Assembly: GCA_018780265.1 (NCBI GenBank)
Contig: JADMJV010000143.1
Location: 6,951-58,292, forward strand
Direction: 5' to 3'
Length of the DNA: 51,342 bases
From: a bacterium
GTDB lineage: Bacteria > Vulcanimicrobiota > Xenobia > Xenobiales > JADMJV01
Numbering within the stretch: position 1 is the stretch's first letter; each line of letters opens with the position of its first letter. The notes under the pieces are model-generated. The model saw nothing but the letters and a program-made list of their open reading frames with translations, was not told where the DNA came from and ran no database searches. Shown in pieces: positions 1 to 8,211 of this stretch. Both the position numbers and the translations under genes were made by a program.

Positions 1-438
1 CAATTCGATGGCCAGGGGATGGAGAAATTCAAAGGTGGAGAGAATCGGTTGAGCCCACGACCGACAGACGTCACCGTCGCTCATCTGCAGTTCGAGGCCA
101 GCCAGCAATACCTGCCGATGGGCGTGACGACGACACCAACGCACCAAAGCCCGAACGGGTTCGAGGGAGACGGAGGGACGGTGAATCCAGATCACGTCGC
201 CCTTGTTGAGGCGACGGCCCAACTCCAGGCGCATTCCGCGCGGGCTGACGTCTTTGAGGGACCCCTCAAAGGATTCCCCCGAAAATTCACAGCGTACGGG
301 CACGTTGCAACTGACCCGCAGGTTGCCGCGGCGATTGTCGTCGGTGTTCGGTGTTAAAGTGTCATCCCCCACGGCTCGCCCTAGTTCGCCGTTCGATGTT
401 TCCATGCCTCGTCGCCAGGCAAAATCTTCTTGCTCCAT
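1..438 (-). CDS. PilZ-domain protein, 3' end cut by window edge
   Basis: Reading the minus strand from an ATG at 438 gives 146 codons without a stop up to the window edge. Residues about 37-45 carry the arginine pair of a PilZ domain (RRGNLRVS) and residues about 63-70 carry the second signature (DVSPRGMRL, the D/N-x-S-x-x-G motif); together these bind cyclic di-GMP in the family. A beta-rich stretch follows (GDVIWIHRP, ALVRWCRR, LAGLELQ), as expected for the PilZ barrel. An in-frame TGA lies directly before 438, so the start is this ATG or the one at 405. It is transcribed divergently from the carboxylase operon over only 69 bases. Role: probable c-di-GMP receptor. Whether another domain follows cannot be seen. 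Confidence 0.8.
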   Translation of the reverse strand, partial: MEQEDFAWRRGMETSNGELGRAVGDDTLTPNTDDNRRGNLRVSCNVPVRCEFSGESFEGSLKDVSPRGMRLELGRRLNKGDVIWIHRPSVSLEPVRALVRWCRRHAHRQVLLAGLELQMSDGDVCRSWAQPILSTFEFLHPLAIEL

Positions 439-488
439 TTCTCACGTCGGTGGCTGGCTTCGCTGCCTGTAGCAGGATAGCCTGGGGG

Positions 489-503
489 CGGCCGGAAAGG
501 CCG
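489..503 (+). promoter_or_regulatory. small hairpin before the carboxylase operon start
   Basis: CGGCC at 489-493 pairs with GGCCG at 499-503 around the loop GGAAA, four bases before the ATG at 508. The only Shine-Dalgarno-like purines (GGAAAGG) lie in the loop and the 3' arm, so folding could limit ribosome entry. The pairing is seen; any effect is inference. Confidence 0.3.
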
Positions 504-507
504 GGCC

Positions 508-2118
508 ATGGACATCATCCCCAGCAAGGTTCAGCCCGGCAGCGACGAATTTCAGGCCAATCAAGCCGAAATGCTGGCGCGGGTCAGCCAATTGAAGGAG
601 CGCCTGGCCCAGGTTCGTCAGGGAGGCGGCCAGGATTCCATCGATCGCCACCGTTCCCGTGGCAAATTGTTTGTCCGCGACCGCGTCGAGAAGCTTCTCG
701 ACCCCAACACTCCCTTTCTCGAATTGAACGCCCTGGCCGCCTGGGACATGTATGATGGCACCGCGCCGGCAGCCGGCTTGGTCAGTGGCATCGGTCAGGT
801 GAGCGGTCGTCCTGTCATGATTGTGGCCAACGATGCCACCGTCAAAGGCGGCACCTATTTTCCTCACACCGTCAAGAAACACTTGCGCGCCCAGGAAGTC
901 GCTCAGGAGAATCATCTTCCTTGCATCTACCTGGTGGACTCTGGAGGCGCCTTTTTACCGCTTCAGGCCGACGTTTTCCCTGATCGAGACCACTTTGGCC
1001 GCATCTTTTACAACCAGGCCCAGATGTCCGGACGGGGCATTCCTCAGATCGCCGTGGTTATGGGCAGTTGTACGGCGGGCGGAGCCTATGTGCCAGCGAT
1101 GTCCGATGAAACTGTGATTGTCAAAGAGCAGGGCACCATCTTCCTGGCCGGTCCCCCCTTGGTCAAGGCCGCCACCGGTGAGGAGGTCAGCGCTGAGGAT
1201 CTGGGCGGCGCGGATGTGCATTGTCGGACTTCGGGCGTCACCGACCACTACGCCCAAAACGATGAGGACGCTCTGGCTATCTGTCGCAACATTGTGGAGA
1301 ACCTGGGCCATCGTTATCGCCACCCACTGGAACGCCTGCCGGTGGAAGAACCGGCCTACGATCCCAAAGAGATGTACGGCATCCTCCCCAAGGATGACCG
1401 CAAGCCCTATGATGTGCGCGACCTTATCGCGCGCATGGTGGATGGAAGCCGCTTCCACGAGTTTAAAGCCCTCTACGGTACCACGCTGGTGTGCGGATTT
1501 GCGCGTATCCACGGCTACCCGGTGGGAATTTTGGGCAACAACGGGGTGATCTTCTCTGAATCGGCTCAGAAGGCTGCCCATTTCGTAGAGATGTGTAGCC
1601 AGCGGGGTTTCCCTCTGCTGTTTCTGCAAAACATCACCGGCTTTATGGTGGGTCGGGCCTACGAGGCGGGCGGTATTGCCAAAGATGGGGCCAAAATGGT
1701 TATGGCCGTGGCCAACGCGGCCGTCCCCAAGTTTACGGTGATTGTAGGCGGCTCCTACGGTGCCGGCAACTACGGAATGTGCGGGCGTGCCTATGGACCG
1801 CGCCAGGTGTGGATGTGGCCTAACGCTCGCATTTCGGTAATGGGCGGCGAGCAGGCCGCCAATGTGCTGCTCACGGTCAAGCAAGACCAACTGGCGGCTC
1901 AAGGCAAAGCGCCCCTGGATGCCGACCAGGCCGCCGAGTTCAAGCGTCCGACTTTGGAAAAATACGCTCAGGAGGGCTGTTGTTACTATAGCAGCGCCCG
2001 TCTCTGGGACGATGGGGTGATCGATCCCATTGACACTCGCCAGGTGCTGGGCCTGGGCCTGGCCGCCTCCCTCGAAGCCCCCTTTCCGCCCCGTCGCCAG
2101 GGCATCTTCAGGATGTGA
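508..2118 (+). CDS. mccB: acyl-CoA carboxylase carboxyltransferase subunit, methylcrotonoyl-CoA type
   Basis: A 536-residue carboxyltransferase, the usual length for the beta subunit of methylcrotonoyl-CoA carboxylase. It moves CO2 from carboxybiotin to 3-methylcrotonyl-CoA, giving 3-methylglutaconyl-CoA in leucine breakdown. Visible signatures are DSGGAFLPLQ and GSCTAGGAYVPAMSDE in the N-terminal crotonase-fold half and GGSYGAGNYGMCGRAY in the C-terminal half; these match the MCC/geranyl-CoA carboxylase branch rather than the propionyl-CoA branch. The adjacent HMG-CoA lyase supports the leucine assignment. An in-frame TAG at 478-480 fixes the start near 508. It is first in an operon with the biotin carboxylase, whose GTG overlaps this stop. 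Confidence 0.93.
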   Translation: MDIIPSKVQPGSDEFQANQAEMLARVSQLKERLAQVRQGGGQDSIDRHRSRGKLFVRDRVEKLLDPNTPFLELNALAAWDMYDGTAPAAGLVSGIGQVSGRPVMIVANDATVKGGTYFPHTVKKHLRAQEVAQENHLPCIYLVDSGGAFLPLQADVFPDRDHFGRIFYNQAQMSGRGIPQIAVVMGSCTAGGAYVPAMSDETVIVKEQGTIFLAGPPLVKAATGEEVSAEDLGGADVHCRTSGVTDHYAQNDEDALAICRNIVENLGHRYRHPLERLPVEEPAYDPKEMYGILPKDDRKPYDVRDLIARMVDGSRFHEFKALYGTTLVCGFARIHGYPVGILGNNGVIFSESAQKAAHFVEMCSQRGFPLLFLQNITGFMVGRAYEAGGIAKDGAKMVMAVANAAVPKFTVIVGGSYGAGNYGMCGRAYGPRQVWMWPNARISVMGGEQAANVLLTVKQDQLAAQGKAPLDADQAAEFKRPTLEKYAQEGCCYYSSARLWDDGVIDPIDTRQVLGLGLAASLEAPFPPRRQGIFRM

Positions 2119-3602
2119 GCATCATGCGCAAAGTACTCATCGCCAACCGTGGAGAGATCGCCGTGCGCATTATGCGCACCCTGCAACAGATGGGCATCGT
2201 GGCCTGTGCCGTGTATTCCGACCCGGATCGCCAGGCGCTGCATGTGCGGTTGGCCGACGAAGCCTATGCTTTGGGCGGGACGAGTTCGCTGGAGAGCTAC
2301 CTCAGCCAGGAAAAATTGCTAGATTTGTGTCGCCAGCACGGGATCGACGCCGTCCATCCTGGCTACGGATTTCTCTCGGAGAACGCGGGCTTTGCTCGCA
2401 AGTGTCAAGAGGCGGGTGTTGTCTTCATTGGGCCCAGTGCGGATGTGATCGAGGCCATGGGCGATAAACTCAACGCCAAGGAGCGCATGACGGCCGCCGG
2501 TGTGCCCACCGTCCCCTCCTATGACCCTCCCGACCAGGCCAGCCCCGCAGACTACCGTCGTGAGGCGGAGAAGATCGGCTTTCCTATCCTGGTTAAGGCG
2601 GCCGCTGGCGGCGGTGGCAAAGGCATGCGTAGAGTCGAATCCGCGGCTGACCTGGAGGCCGCCGTGGCGAGCGCCCAGAGCGAGGCGCGCAAGGCTTTTG
2701 GCGACGGCCGCGTTTTTTTGGAAAAGTATCTGGCCAATCCGCGTCACATCGAGATTCAGATCTTTGGCGACCAGCATGGCAACGTGGTCCATCTGGGCGA
2801 GCGCGAATGCAGCATCCAACGCCGCTACCAGAAGATGATAGAGGAGTCGCCCTCCTTGGCCGTCTCGGCGGAGTTGCGCCACGAGATGGGGGAAACCGCC
2901 TGTCGTGCCGCCCGGGCCCTGGGCTATAGCAATGCCGGGACCATGGAGTTTTTGCTCGATGGGAATGGCAAGTTTTATTTCTTGGAAGTCAACACAAGAC
3001 TGCAGGTCGAGCACCCCGTCACCGAGTGCGTTTACGACGTCGATCTGGTGCGTGCCCAGATTTTGGTGGCTCGCGGAGAACCGCTTCCCTTTCGGCAGGA
3101 AGAGCTCAGACCGCGAGGTTGGGCCTTTGAGTGTCGCCTCTACGCCGAGGACCCCGACCACAATTTCTTGCCCTGCACCGGTACTCTGGCCGTCTACGAA
3201 CCCCCTTTGGGACCGGGAATCCGGGTGGACAGCGGGGTGCAACAGGGGAGCGTGATCAGCGTACACTACGACCCGCTGCTGGCCAAGCTGATCACCTTCG
3301 GAACTGACCGGGAGGAGGCACGTCAGCGGATGGTGTGGGCGCTGGCCCACTTTCCTGTACTGGGTTTGCGCCACAATCTCTCCTTTCTCAAGTGCCTGCT
3401 GGAACACCCGGAGTTTGTGGCCGGTCGAATCCATACCCATTTTTTGCAAGAACACGTGGTGCCCCGTCCACCCGGTGAGGTGCCCAAAGCGGGTCTGGTG
3501 GCGCTGGCCCATTGGTTGCGAGAGCAGAAGCCGGTGGTTGCGAGTGACGCCAGTCAGTTGACGTCTCCCTTTGCCGAACTCGGTCCCTGGAGGCTGGCAT
3601 GA
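2115..3602 (+). CDS. mccA: biotin carboxylase subunit of acyl-CoA carboxylase
   Basis: A 495-residue biotin carboxylase: ATP- and bicarbonate-dependent carboxylation of biotin on the carrier protein. It starts with the typical VLIANRGEIAVRI, has the ATP-grasp glycine loop GGGGKGMRR near residues 165-172, ERECSIQRRYQK, and the catalytic FLEVNTRLQVEHPVTE region. Usual MCC alpha subunits are about 650-700 residues and carry the biotin domain at the C-terminus; here the protein ends near 495 and the biotin domain is the next gene, so the alpha subunit is split. The GTG at 2115 overlaps the upstream stop; the ATG at 2124 is the likelier start because AGGA lies about ten bases before it. Confidence 0.92.
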   Translation: MSIMRKVLIANRGEIAVRIMRTLQQMGIVACAVYSDPDRQALHVRLADEAYALGGTSSLESYLSQEKLLDLCRQHGIDAVHPGYGFLSENAGFARKCQEAGVVFIGPSADVIEAMGDKLNAKERMTAAGVPTVPSYDPPDQASPADYRREAEKIGFPILVKAAAGGGGKGMRRVESAADLEAAVASAQSEARKAFGDGRVFLEKYLANPRHIEIQIFGDQHGNVVHLGERECSIQRRYQKMIEESPSLAVSAELRHEMGETACRAARALGYSNAGTMEFLLDGNGKFYFLEVNTRLQVEHPVTECVYDVDLVRAQILVARGEPLPFRQEELRPRGWAFECRLYAEDPDHNFLPCTGTLAVYEPPLGPGIRVDSGVQQGSVISVHYDPLLAKLITFGTDREEARQRMVWALAHFPVLGLRHNLSFLKCLLEHPEFVAGRIHTHFLQEHVVPRPPGEVPKAGLVALAHWLREQKPVVASDASQLTSPFAELGPWRLA

Positions 3603-4036
3603 AGGTGAACCTGGTTACGGGTGAAGTCGACCTGAGCGCCGCCCAATGGGAATACCGAGGTGGCCTGGTTCGTAATCAGCGCAACGGCCGCCAACTGCCG
3701 GTGCGGTTGGCTCATCTGGAAGGCAACCGCTACCAGATCTGGCTGGCTGGCCAAGTATACGAGGTCGAACTGGCCAGCGGCGGTCCGCGCCGTGCCGGGG
3801 CTGACAATCAACGCACAAACGAGCATTCTCTGAAGGCATCCATGCCGGGGACGGTACTGGCTGTGAAGGTGGCCGCCGGGGACGAGGTTGTGGCCGGTCA
3901 GGTGGTGGTAGTGATGGAGTCGATGAAAATGGAATTGAGCCTGGAGAGCCCTCGAGCCGGTATGGTTTCAAAGGTCTTGGTGGAGGTGGGCCAACTGGTG
4001 GAGATGGGCAGCCTGCTGCTGGAACTGGATCGATGA
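3599..4036 (+). CDS. biotin carboxyl carrier protein of the acyl-CoA carboxylase
   Basis: A 145-residue protein. The C-terminal half is a biotinyl domain: SMPGTVLAVKV near residues 81-91, then the biotinylation motif MESMKMEL with the modified lysine at residue 110. The N-terminal 60 residues are beta-rich and resemble the BT-type linker that docks carrier to carboxyltransferase in fused alpha subunits. It overlaps both neighbours by 4 bases (ATGA junctions), so it is translationally coupled to the biotin carboxylase and the lyase. It shuttles carboxybiotin between the two catalytic subunits. Because it is a separate chain, it could also serve another carboxylase, though nothing here shows that. 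Confidence 0.9.
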   Translation: MKVNLVTGEVDLSAAQWEYRGGLVRNQRNGRQLPVRLAHLEGNRYQIWLAGQVYEVELASGGPRRAGADNQRTNEHSLKASMPGTVLAVKVAAGDEVVAGQVVVVMESMKMELSLESPRAGMVSKVLVEVGQLVEMGSLLLELDR

Positions 4037-4941
4037 TCAAACTGGTCGAGGTAGGCCCGCGCGATGGCCTCCAGAACGAAGTCAGGCCTGTCTCGGCCGA
4101 GGTCAAGGTTGCCTTTCTGCGAGCTCTCAGTCAGGCCGGCTATGCAGAGATTGAGGCGACTTCGTTTGTGTCGCCGCGCTGGGTCCCCCAATTGGCCGAC
4201 GCCGAGGAGGTCTCTCGCCAACTTTGTGAGCAGCCGGGCCTGGTCTACACGGCTTTGGTGCCCAATCGCAAGGGCCTGGAGCGGGCGCTGGCCTGTGGTT
4301 ACAAGCGAGTGGCTGTTTTCACCGCCGCCAGCGAAGCTTTTTCCCAGAAAAACACCAATCGCACCATCGCCGCCAGCCTGCAAGAGTTTGCTCCTCTGGT
4401 GGAGCAGGCCCGCCAAGCCGGTGCCAGTGTGCGTGGCTACGTGTCTACAGCCTGGTTCTGCCCCTATGCTGGGGTTATCCAGGCCCCGGCTGTTTATGAG
4501 GTGACCCGAGCCATGCTGGACCTGGGCATCGACGAGGTCTCGCTAGGCGATACCGTCGGCCTGGCCGTGCCCAGTCAGGTACACAGTACCCTGCAGCACC
4601 TTTTGGATAACGGTCTGGAACGCCCCCAACTGGCTTTGCATTTTCACGATACCAGCGGTACCGCGCTGGCCAATGTGCTGATTTCACTTCAGTTGGGCTT
4701 TGCCACCTTTGATTGCAGCGCCGGTGGCTTGGGAGGTTGTCCCTATGCTCCCGGAGCCAGCGGCAACCTGGCCAGTGAAGACCTTGTCTATATGCTCGAG
4801 CACATGGGCTACCCTACGGGCGTGGACCTGGAAAGGTTGGCGCGAGCCTCTCTAGAACTGGCCGCCCACCTGGGACGCACTCTGCCCAGTAGAACTTTGG
4901 CCAGACTCCAAGCGGGCTGGCAAACCGCCGAGAGGACCTGA
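4033..4941 (+). CDS. mvaB: hydroxymethylglutaryl-CoA lyase
   Basis: A 302-residue TIM-barrel enzyme of the HMGL-like family. It cleaves HMG-CoA to acetyl-CoA and acetoacetate, the last step of leucine breakdown. Signatures: VEVGPRDGLQNE at the N-terminus (metal-binding Asp and substrate Arg), the FVSPRWVPQ strand, the HFHDTSGTALAN metal-binding histidines, and the active-site cysteine loop GGCPYAPGASGN. Full family length. The ATG overlaps the carrier gene by 4 bases. Isovaleryl-CoA dehydrogenase and methylglutaconyl-CoA hydratase, the other genes of the pathway, are not in this window. Confidence 0.94.
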   Translation: MIKLVEVGPRDGLQNEVRPVSAEVKVAFLRALSQAGYAEIEATSFVSPRWVPQLADAEEVSRQLCEQPGLVYTALVPNRKGLERALACGYKRVAVFTAASEAFSQKNTNRTIAASLQEFAPLVEQARQAGASVRGYVSTAWFCPYAGVIQAPAVYEVTRAMLDLGIDEVSLGDTVGLAVPSQVHSTLQHLLDNGLERPQLALHFHDTSGTALANVLISLQLGFATFDCSAGGLGGCPYAPGASGNLASEDLVYMLEHMGYPTGVDLERLARASLELAAHLGRTLPSRTLARLQAGWQTAERT

Positions 4942-4947
4942 GTTTCT

Positions 4948-6048
4948 TTGTTAAAGGCCGGAATTGTGGGCCTGCCCAACGTAGGCAAATCCACTTTGTT
5001 TAATGCCATCACTTCATCCTACCAAGCCGAGAGCGCCAACTACCCCTTCTGCACGATTGAGCCCAACAGCGGTATTGTAAAAGTTCAGGACCAGCGCCTG
5101 TTCGTGTTGCAAGAACTGGTCAAGACTCCGGTGATGGTGCCTGCCGTTTTTGAATTTGTCGACATTGCCGGATTGGTGCGCGGTGCCAGTCGCGGCGAGG
5201 GTCTGGGCAATCAATTTTTGGCTCACATCCGCGAAGTGGACGCCGTGGTTCACGTGGTGCGCTGCTTTGAGAATCCTGACATCGTTCACGTGGACGGCAG
5301 TGTGGACCCACTGCGCGACCTGGAAACGATCCATATCGAACTGTGTCTGGCCGACGCCGATTCGCTGACCAGGCGTGTGGAGCGATTGCGCAAGTCGTTT
5401 AAGCAGGGCGACAAGAAGGTGGCCGCCGAGTTGGAGGTCTTTGAGAAGATTCTCCCCGTCGTTGAGAATGGCGGAGTGGTGGAGACCGAGTCGTTTAGCG
5501 AAGAGGAGCAGGTTATTATGCGCCGGTCGCAATTGCTGAGCACCAAACCTGTGATTTATGCAGCCAACGTCAACGAAGATGAGTTGGCCGATCCCAGCCA
5601 AAACGTTCATTTGCAAAGGTTACGTGCCCACGCGGCTAAGGAAAGTCGAGAAGTAGTGGTCATTTCGGCGCAGATCGAGGCCGAACTCTCCCAGTTGGAT
5701 GCCACCGAGAAGCAAGAATATCTGGAATCCCTGGGCGTTAAAAGTTCGGGCGTGGACCAGTTGATCGGGGCTGCCTTCCGGGCTCTGCGCATGGTCACCT
5801 ACTTTACGGCCGGCGTTCAGGAAGCTCGCGCCTGGCCTTTTACTCGCGGGATGACCGCACCTCAGTGTGCGGGCATCATTCACAGCGACTTTGAGAAAGG
5901 CTTTATACGCGCCGAGGTCATCGGTTACGACGACTACGTGGCCTGTGGTGGTGAAAAGGGCGCTAAGGACAAAGGGGTGATGCGCCTGGAAGGACGCGAA
6001 TATTTAATGAAAGATGGTGACGTGGTGCACTTCCGCTTCAATGTATAA
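4948..6048 (+). CDS. ychF: redox-regulated ATPase/GTPase YchF (OLA1 family)
   Basis: 366 residues, full family length. The P-loop GLPNVGKST lies at residues 8-16, followed by the switch region NYPFCTIEPN and the DIAGLVRGASRGEGLGNQFL segment. The nucleotide specificity motif reads NVNE (YAANVNEDEL) instead of NKxD, as in YchF/OLA1 proteins, which prefer ATP. The C-terminal 85 residues form a TGS domain (TYFTAGVQEARAW through DGDVVHFRF). The start is a TTG six bases after the lyase stop, so it is probably read through from the carboxylase operon. Cytosolic, ribosome-associated housekeeping protein. Confidence 0.96.
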   Translation: MLKAGIVGLPNVGKSTLFNAITSSYQAESANYPFCTIEPNSGIVKVQDQRLFVLQELVKTPVMVPAVFEFVDIAGLVRGASRGEGLGNQFLAHIREVDAVVHVVRCFENPDIVHVDGSVDPLRDLETIHIELCLADADSLTRRVERLRKSFKQGDKKVAAELEVFEKILPVVENGGVVETESFSEEEQVIMRRSQLLSTKPVIYAANVNEDELADPSQNVHLQRLRAHAAKESREVVVISAQIEAELSQLDATEKQEYLESLGVKSSGVDQLIGAAFRALRMVTYFTAGVQEARAWPFTRGMTAPQCAGIIHSDFEKGFIRAEVIGYDDYVACGGEKGAKDKGVMRLEGREYLMKDGDVVHFRFNV

Positions 6049-6436
6049 GTTTGTCAAGCCAGTCCTGATAGGGTTGCTGTTTACCTGCTGGGCCGCCGCC
6101 GACGTGCGGATTGACGAGGTGCTGGTGCGCCGCAAAGAAGGCCGCATGAATTTGCGGGTCAACATCAGCAATCCGTCTTCTGCAACCCAGAAAGGCCCCA
6201 TCAAGATTACCCTGTATGCCCGTCCCGACAGCGGTTCGGCCTGGGAGCAGGTCAAGGTTTGGACCAATATCACCAAGTTGGCCGCCGGAAATCGGGTTGC
6301 TCGGGACTTTTTTGACCAGAACAACGCCCGCCTCAAGGAAATCGCCGATGCCCCGGCCTTCGAATGCCGGGCCGTAGTTCAGGCGCCTGGATACCCGGTT
6401 CAGGAAGAAATCGGAGTCTTTCATCCCGACCCCTAA
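6041..6436 (+). CDS. small exported protein of unknown function
   Basis: 131 residues. The chosen ATG at 6041 overlaps the ychF stop by 8 bases and gives a clean signal peptide (MYKFVKPVLIGLLFTCWAAA) with a likely cut near residue 20; longer in-frame starts would put a poor hydrophilic leader in front. The mature part is about 110 residues with alternating beta segments (DVRIDEVLVRR, NLRVNISNPSS, PIKITLYARPD, FECRAVVQAPG), consistent with an Ig-like or CARDB-type beta sandwich. I do not recognise the family. It is the last gene before the terminator at 6468. Confidence 0.7.
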   Translation: MYKFVKPVLIGLLFTCWAAADVRIDEVLVRRKEGRMNLRVNISNPSSATQKGPIKITLYARPDSGSAWEQVKVWTNITKLAAGNRVARDFFDQNNARLKEIADAPAFECRAVVQAPGYPVQEEIGVFHPDP

Positions 6437-6467
6437 AACGTAGGTCTCACAGCACGCGCCTTTTGAA

Positions 6468-6505
6468 ACGGCTCCAGACGACTCGTCTGGAGCCGTCTTC
6501 ATTTC
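6468..6505 (+). terminator. intrinsic terminator after the carboxylase-ychF transcript
   Basis: A perfect 12-base stem, ACGGCTCCAGAC at 6468-6479 with GTCTGGAGCCGT at 6485-6496, closes a 5-base loop and is followed by the T-rich CTTCATTTC. It sits 32 bases after the stop of the small exported protein and probably ends the whole transcript from 508. Confidence 0.8.
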
Positions 6506-6895
6506 TGGACTGCAGGGGTGCTACCGGGTTTTCTTGATAAACAGTGAACATTTAGTCGATTTTTGTATCAGTGGCTTAACATCGATTTGCTATTCGTAAA
6601 AATATACATGCTTTGGTTGATTTCTGCAGAATTTGGCTACACATATTGTCAAATACTTGAGAATTAAGTTGACATCATTTTGGTTTTCGAGCTGGCAGGA
6701 GGACTGGATCTCGACAAGGGCTTCTCTTTCAAGGTTGCGATTGTGCGCAATTGCCAAAGCCGCCGAACTGGAGGCTGGCAATCTTTTTGTAACGTCTACA
6801 CCCTGACCACGTGATTCAATGGTGCCTGTTCAGGTGTCGATTTCGGTGTGGGGAATGTCTCACCTTGATTAAAATTCAAAATTTAGGCGGTCTTC
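6506..6895. other. AT-rich intergenic region
   Basis: About 390 bases with no supportable gene, clearly more AT-rich than its surroundings between about 6540 and 6680. A TTGACA at 6669-6674 looks like a -35 box, but no good -10 lies 16-18 bases downstream. Runs such as TTGATTAAAATTCAAAATTT at about 6866-6885 may belong to the carboxypeptidase promoter. A 63-codon minus-strand reading frame (6590-6781) shows no protein-like features. Confidence 0.5.
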
Positions 6896-8197
6896 ATGGT
6901 CCTGTCAAACTCCACGATTCAGCGCCACAGCTACGTTTTTTACAACGATCAAGGACGCGCACAGCAGGTGCACCAATCCCGCCTGAGCCAGGCTGCCCGC
7001 ATCGATGCCAATCAGGACGGCATTTTGCAGCGCGACGAACTGCTCGAACATCTTGAGCACGATCACCAGGGGTGCCATCACCATGCCCAGGAGAAGTCCG
7101 ACCCCCAGGCGCTGGTGGCCGAATTGGAGTTGCACCTTCAGAGGAAGCCAAATCCCAGCGCGAAAGGCTATCACTCCTATGAGCAGGTCGGTCAGGATCT
7201 GGACGGCCTGGTAGCCAAATACCCCACCCTGTGCCAGAAAGTCAGCCTGGGCAAGAGCCATGAAGGGCGCGAGATCTGGGCCTTGCGCATCAGCGAGAAC
7301 ATCGACTCCCCAGAGGTCGCGAAGCGCCCTGGCATAGTCATCACCGGCTGTCACCACGCTCGCGAGTGGATGTCGGTCGAGATTCCTCTCCATGTGGCCC
7401 ACAAGTTGCTCGATAACTACGAATCGGACCCCGACGCCAAACGGCGCTTACAAAAGGCCGAAACCTGGATTGTGCCGCTGGTCAATCCCGACGGCTACGA
7501 GCGCAGCCGCACGGAGGATCCCTGGTGGCGCAAGAACTGCCGTCCGGTGGAGCATGATGCCTTGGGCAACGCTACCTCGGCCGTGGGCGTCGACCTCAAT
7601 CGCAACTACTGGGACGGAAACCCTGACCATCTGACGCTCTATCGCCCCGAAGGGGACACCCCCGGTAGCACCGATGATGATTGGGGAGCGACCAGTGACG
7701 ACCCGGATTCGGACACCTATCGGGGGCCGGCTGGAGGCTCAGAGGTGGAGGTGACTGGCCTGCTTCAACTTGAGGTGGGTCACCCGAACGTTCGCGCAGT
7801 CATAGATCACCACGCGTATGGAGAGATGATTCTCTATCCTTGGGGCTACACCGAGGACCCTTCGCCACAGAAAGACCTGCTGGTGGAGATCGGCCAGAAA
7901 CTCAATGAATCGATGGGCAATCGCTACAACTTACAGCAGAGTTCTGGCCTCTACCCATCGTCCGGGGAGTCCGACGATATGCAGAGCGTTAATGGTCTGG
8001 TCAGCTTTACTCTGGAGGTGGGGCGCAGTTTTCAGCCCCTGCCCACTACCATCCCGGCAACCTGCGAGTTGGTAGGTAGGGCCAACCTTACCTTCATCGA
8101 TGAAATTGTGCGTCGTGTCGAAGATGGTTCGCTGCCACCCCGGCCGGAAACTGGACCCGTCCAACCGCCTCCCCACGAAGGAGCACCCCAGCCCTGA
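6896..8197 (+). CDS. M14 zinc carboxypeptidase with N-terminal EF-hand
   Basis: 433 residues. The M14 catalytic domain runs from about residue 90 to 405. Zinc ligands are in HHAREW (H154, E157) and DHHAYGE (H306). VDLNRNY (residues 232-238) supplies the substrate-carboxylate region and FTLEVG (E374) the catalytic glutamate, so it should be active and remove C-terminal amino acids from peptides. Before it lies a canonical 12-residue EF-hand loop starting at D37 (D-x-N-x-D-G, closing with E48), and a histidine-rich stretch near residues 55-63 that may bind metal. No signal peptide is visible, unusual for M14 enzymes, so it may be cytosolic or exported another way. The C-terminal 25 residues are proline-rich. 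Confidence 0.9.
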   Translation: MVLSNSTIQRHSYVFYNDQGRAQQVHQSRLSQAARIDANQDGILQRDELLEHLEHDHQGCHHHAQEKSDPQALVAELELHLQRKPNPSAKGYHSYEQVGQDLDGLVAKYPTLCQKVSLGKSHEGREIWALRISENIDSPEVAKRPGIVITGCHHAREWMSVEIPLHVAHKLLDNYESDPDAKRRLQKAETWIVPLVNPDGYERSRTEDPWWRKNCRPVEHDALGNATSAVGVDLNRNYWDGNPDHLTLYRPEGDTPGSTDDDWGATSDDPDSDTYRGPAGGSEVEVTGLLQLEVGHPNVRAVIDHHAYGEMILYPWGYTEDPSPQKDLLVEIGQKLNESMGNRYNLQQSSGLYPSSGESDDMQSVNGLVSFTLEVGRSFQPLPTTIPATCELVGRANLTFIDEIVRRVEDGSLPPRPETGPVQPPPHEGAPQP

Positions 8198-8211
8198 GGG
8201 AAGCGCTCTCG

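Noticed and set aside
955..1902. 315-codon minus-strand reading frame
   Set aside because: It is antisense to the carboxyltransferase gene, which has clear family signatures; the minus frame reads as His/Gly/Val-rich sequence typical of the reverse of GC-rich codons.
2319..3512. 397-codon minus-strand reading frame
   Set aside because: Antisense to the biotin carboxylase; no protein family features, and composition as expected for a mirrored frame.
6669..6674. TTGACA as a promoter of the carboxypeptidase
   Set aside because: No acceptable -10 sequence 16-18 bases downstream, and it is more than 200 bases from the start codon.
6590..6781. 63-codon minus-strand ORF in the AT-rich gap
   Set aside because: No ribosome site, no hydrophobic or helical pattern, and the region has promoter-like composition.
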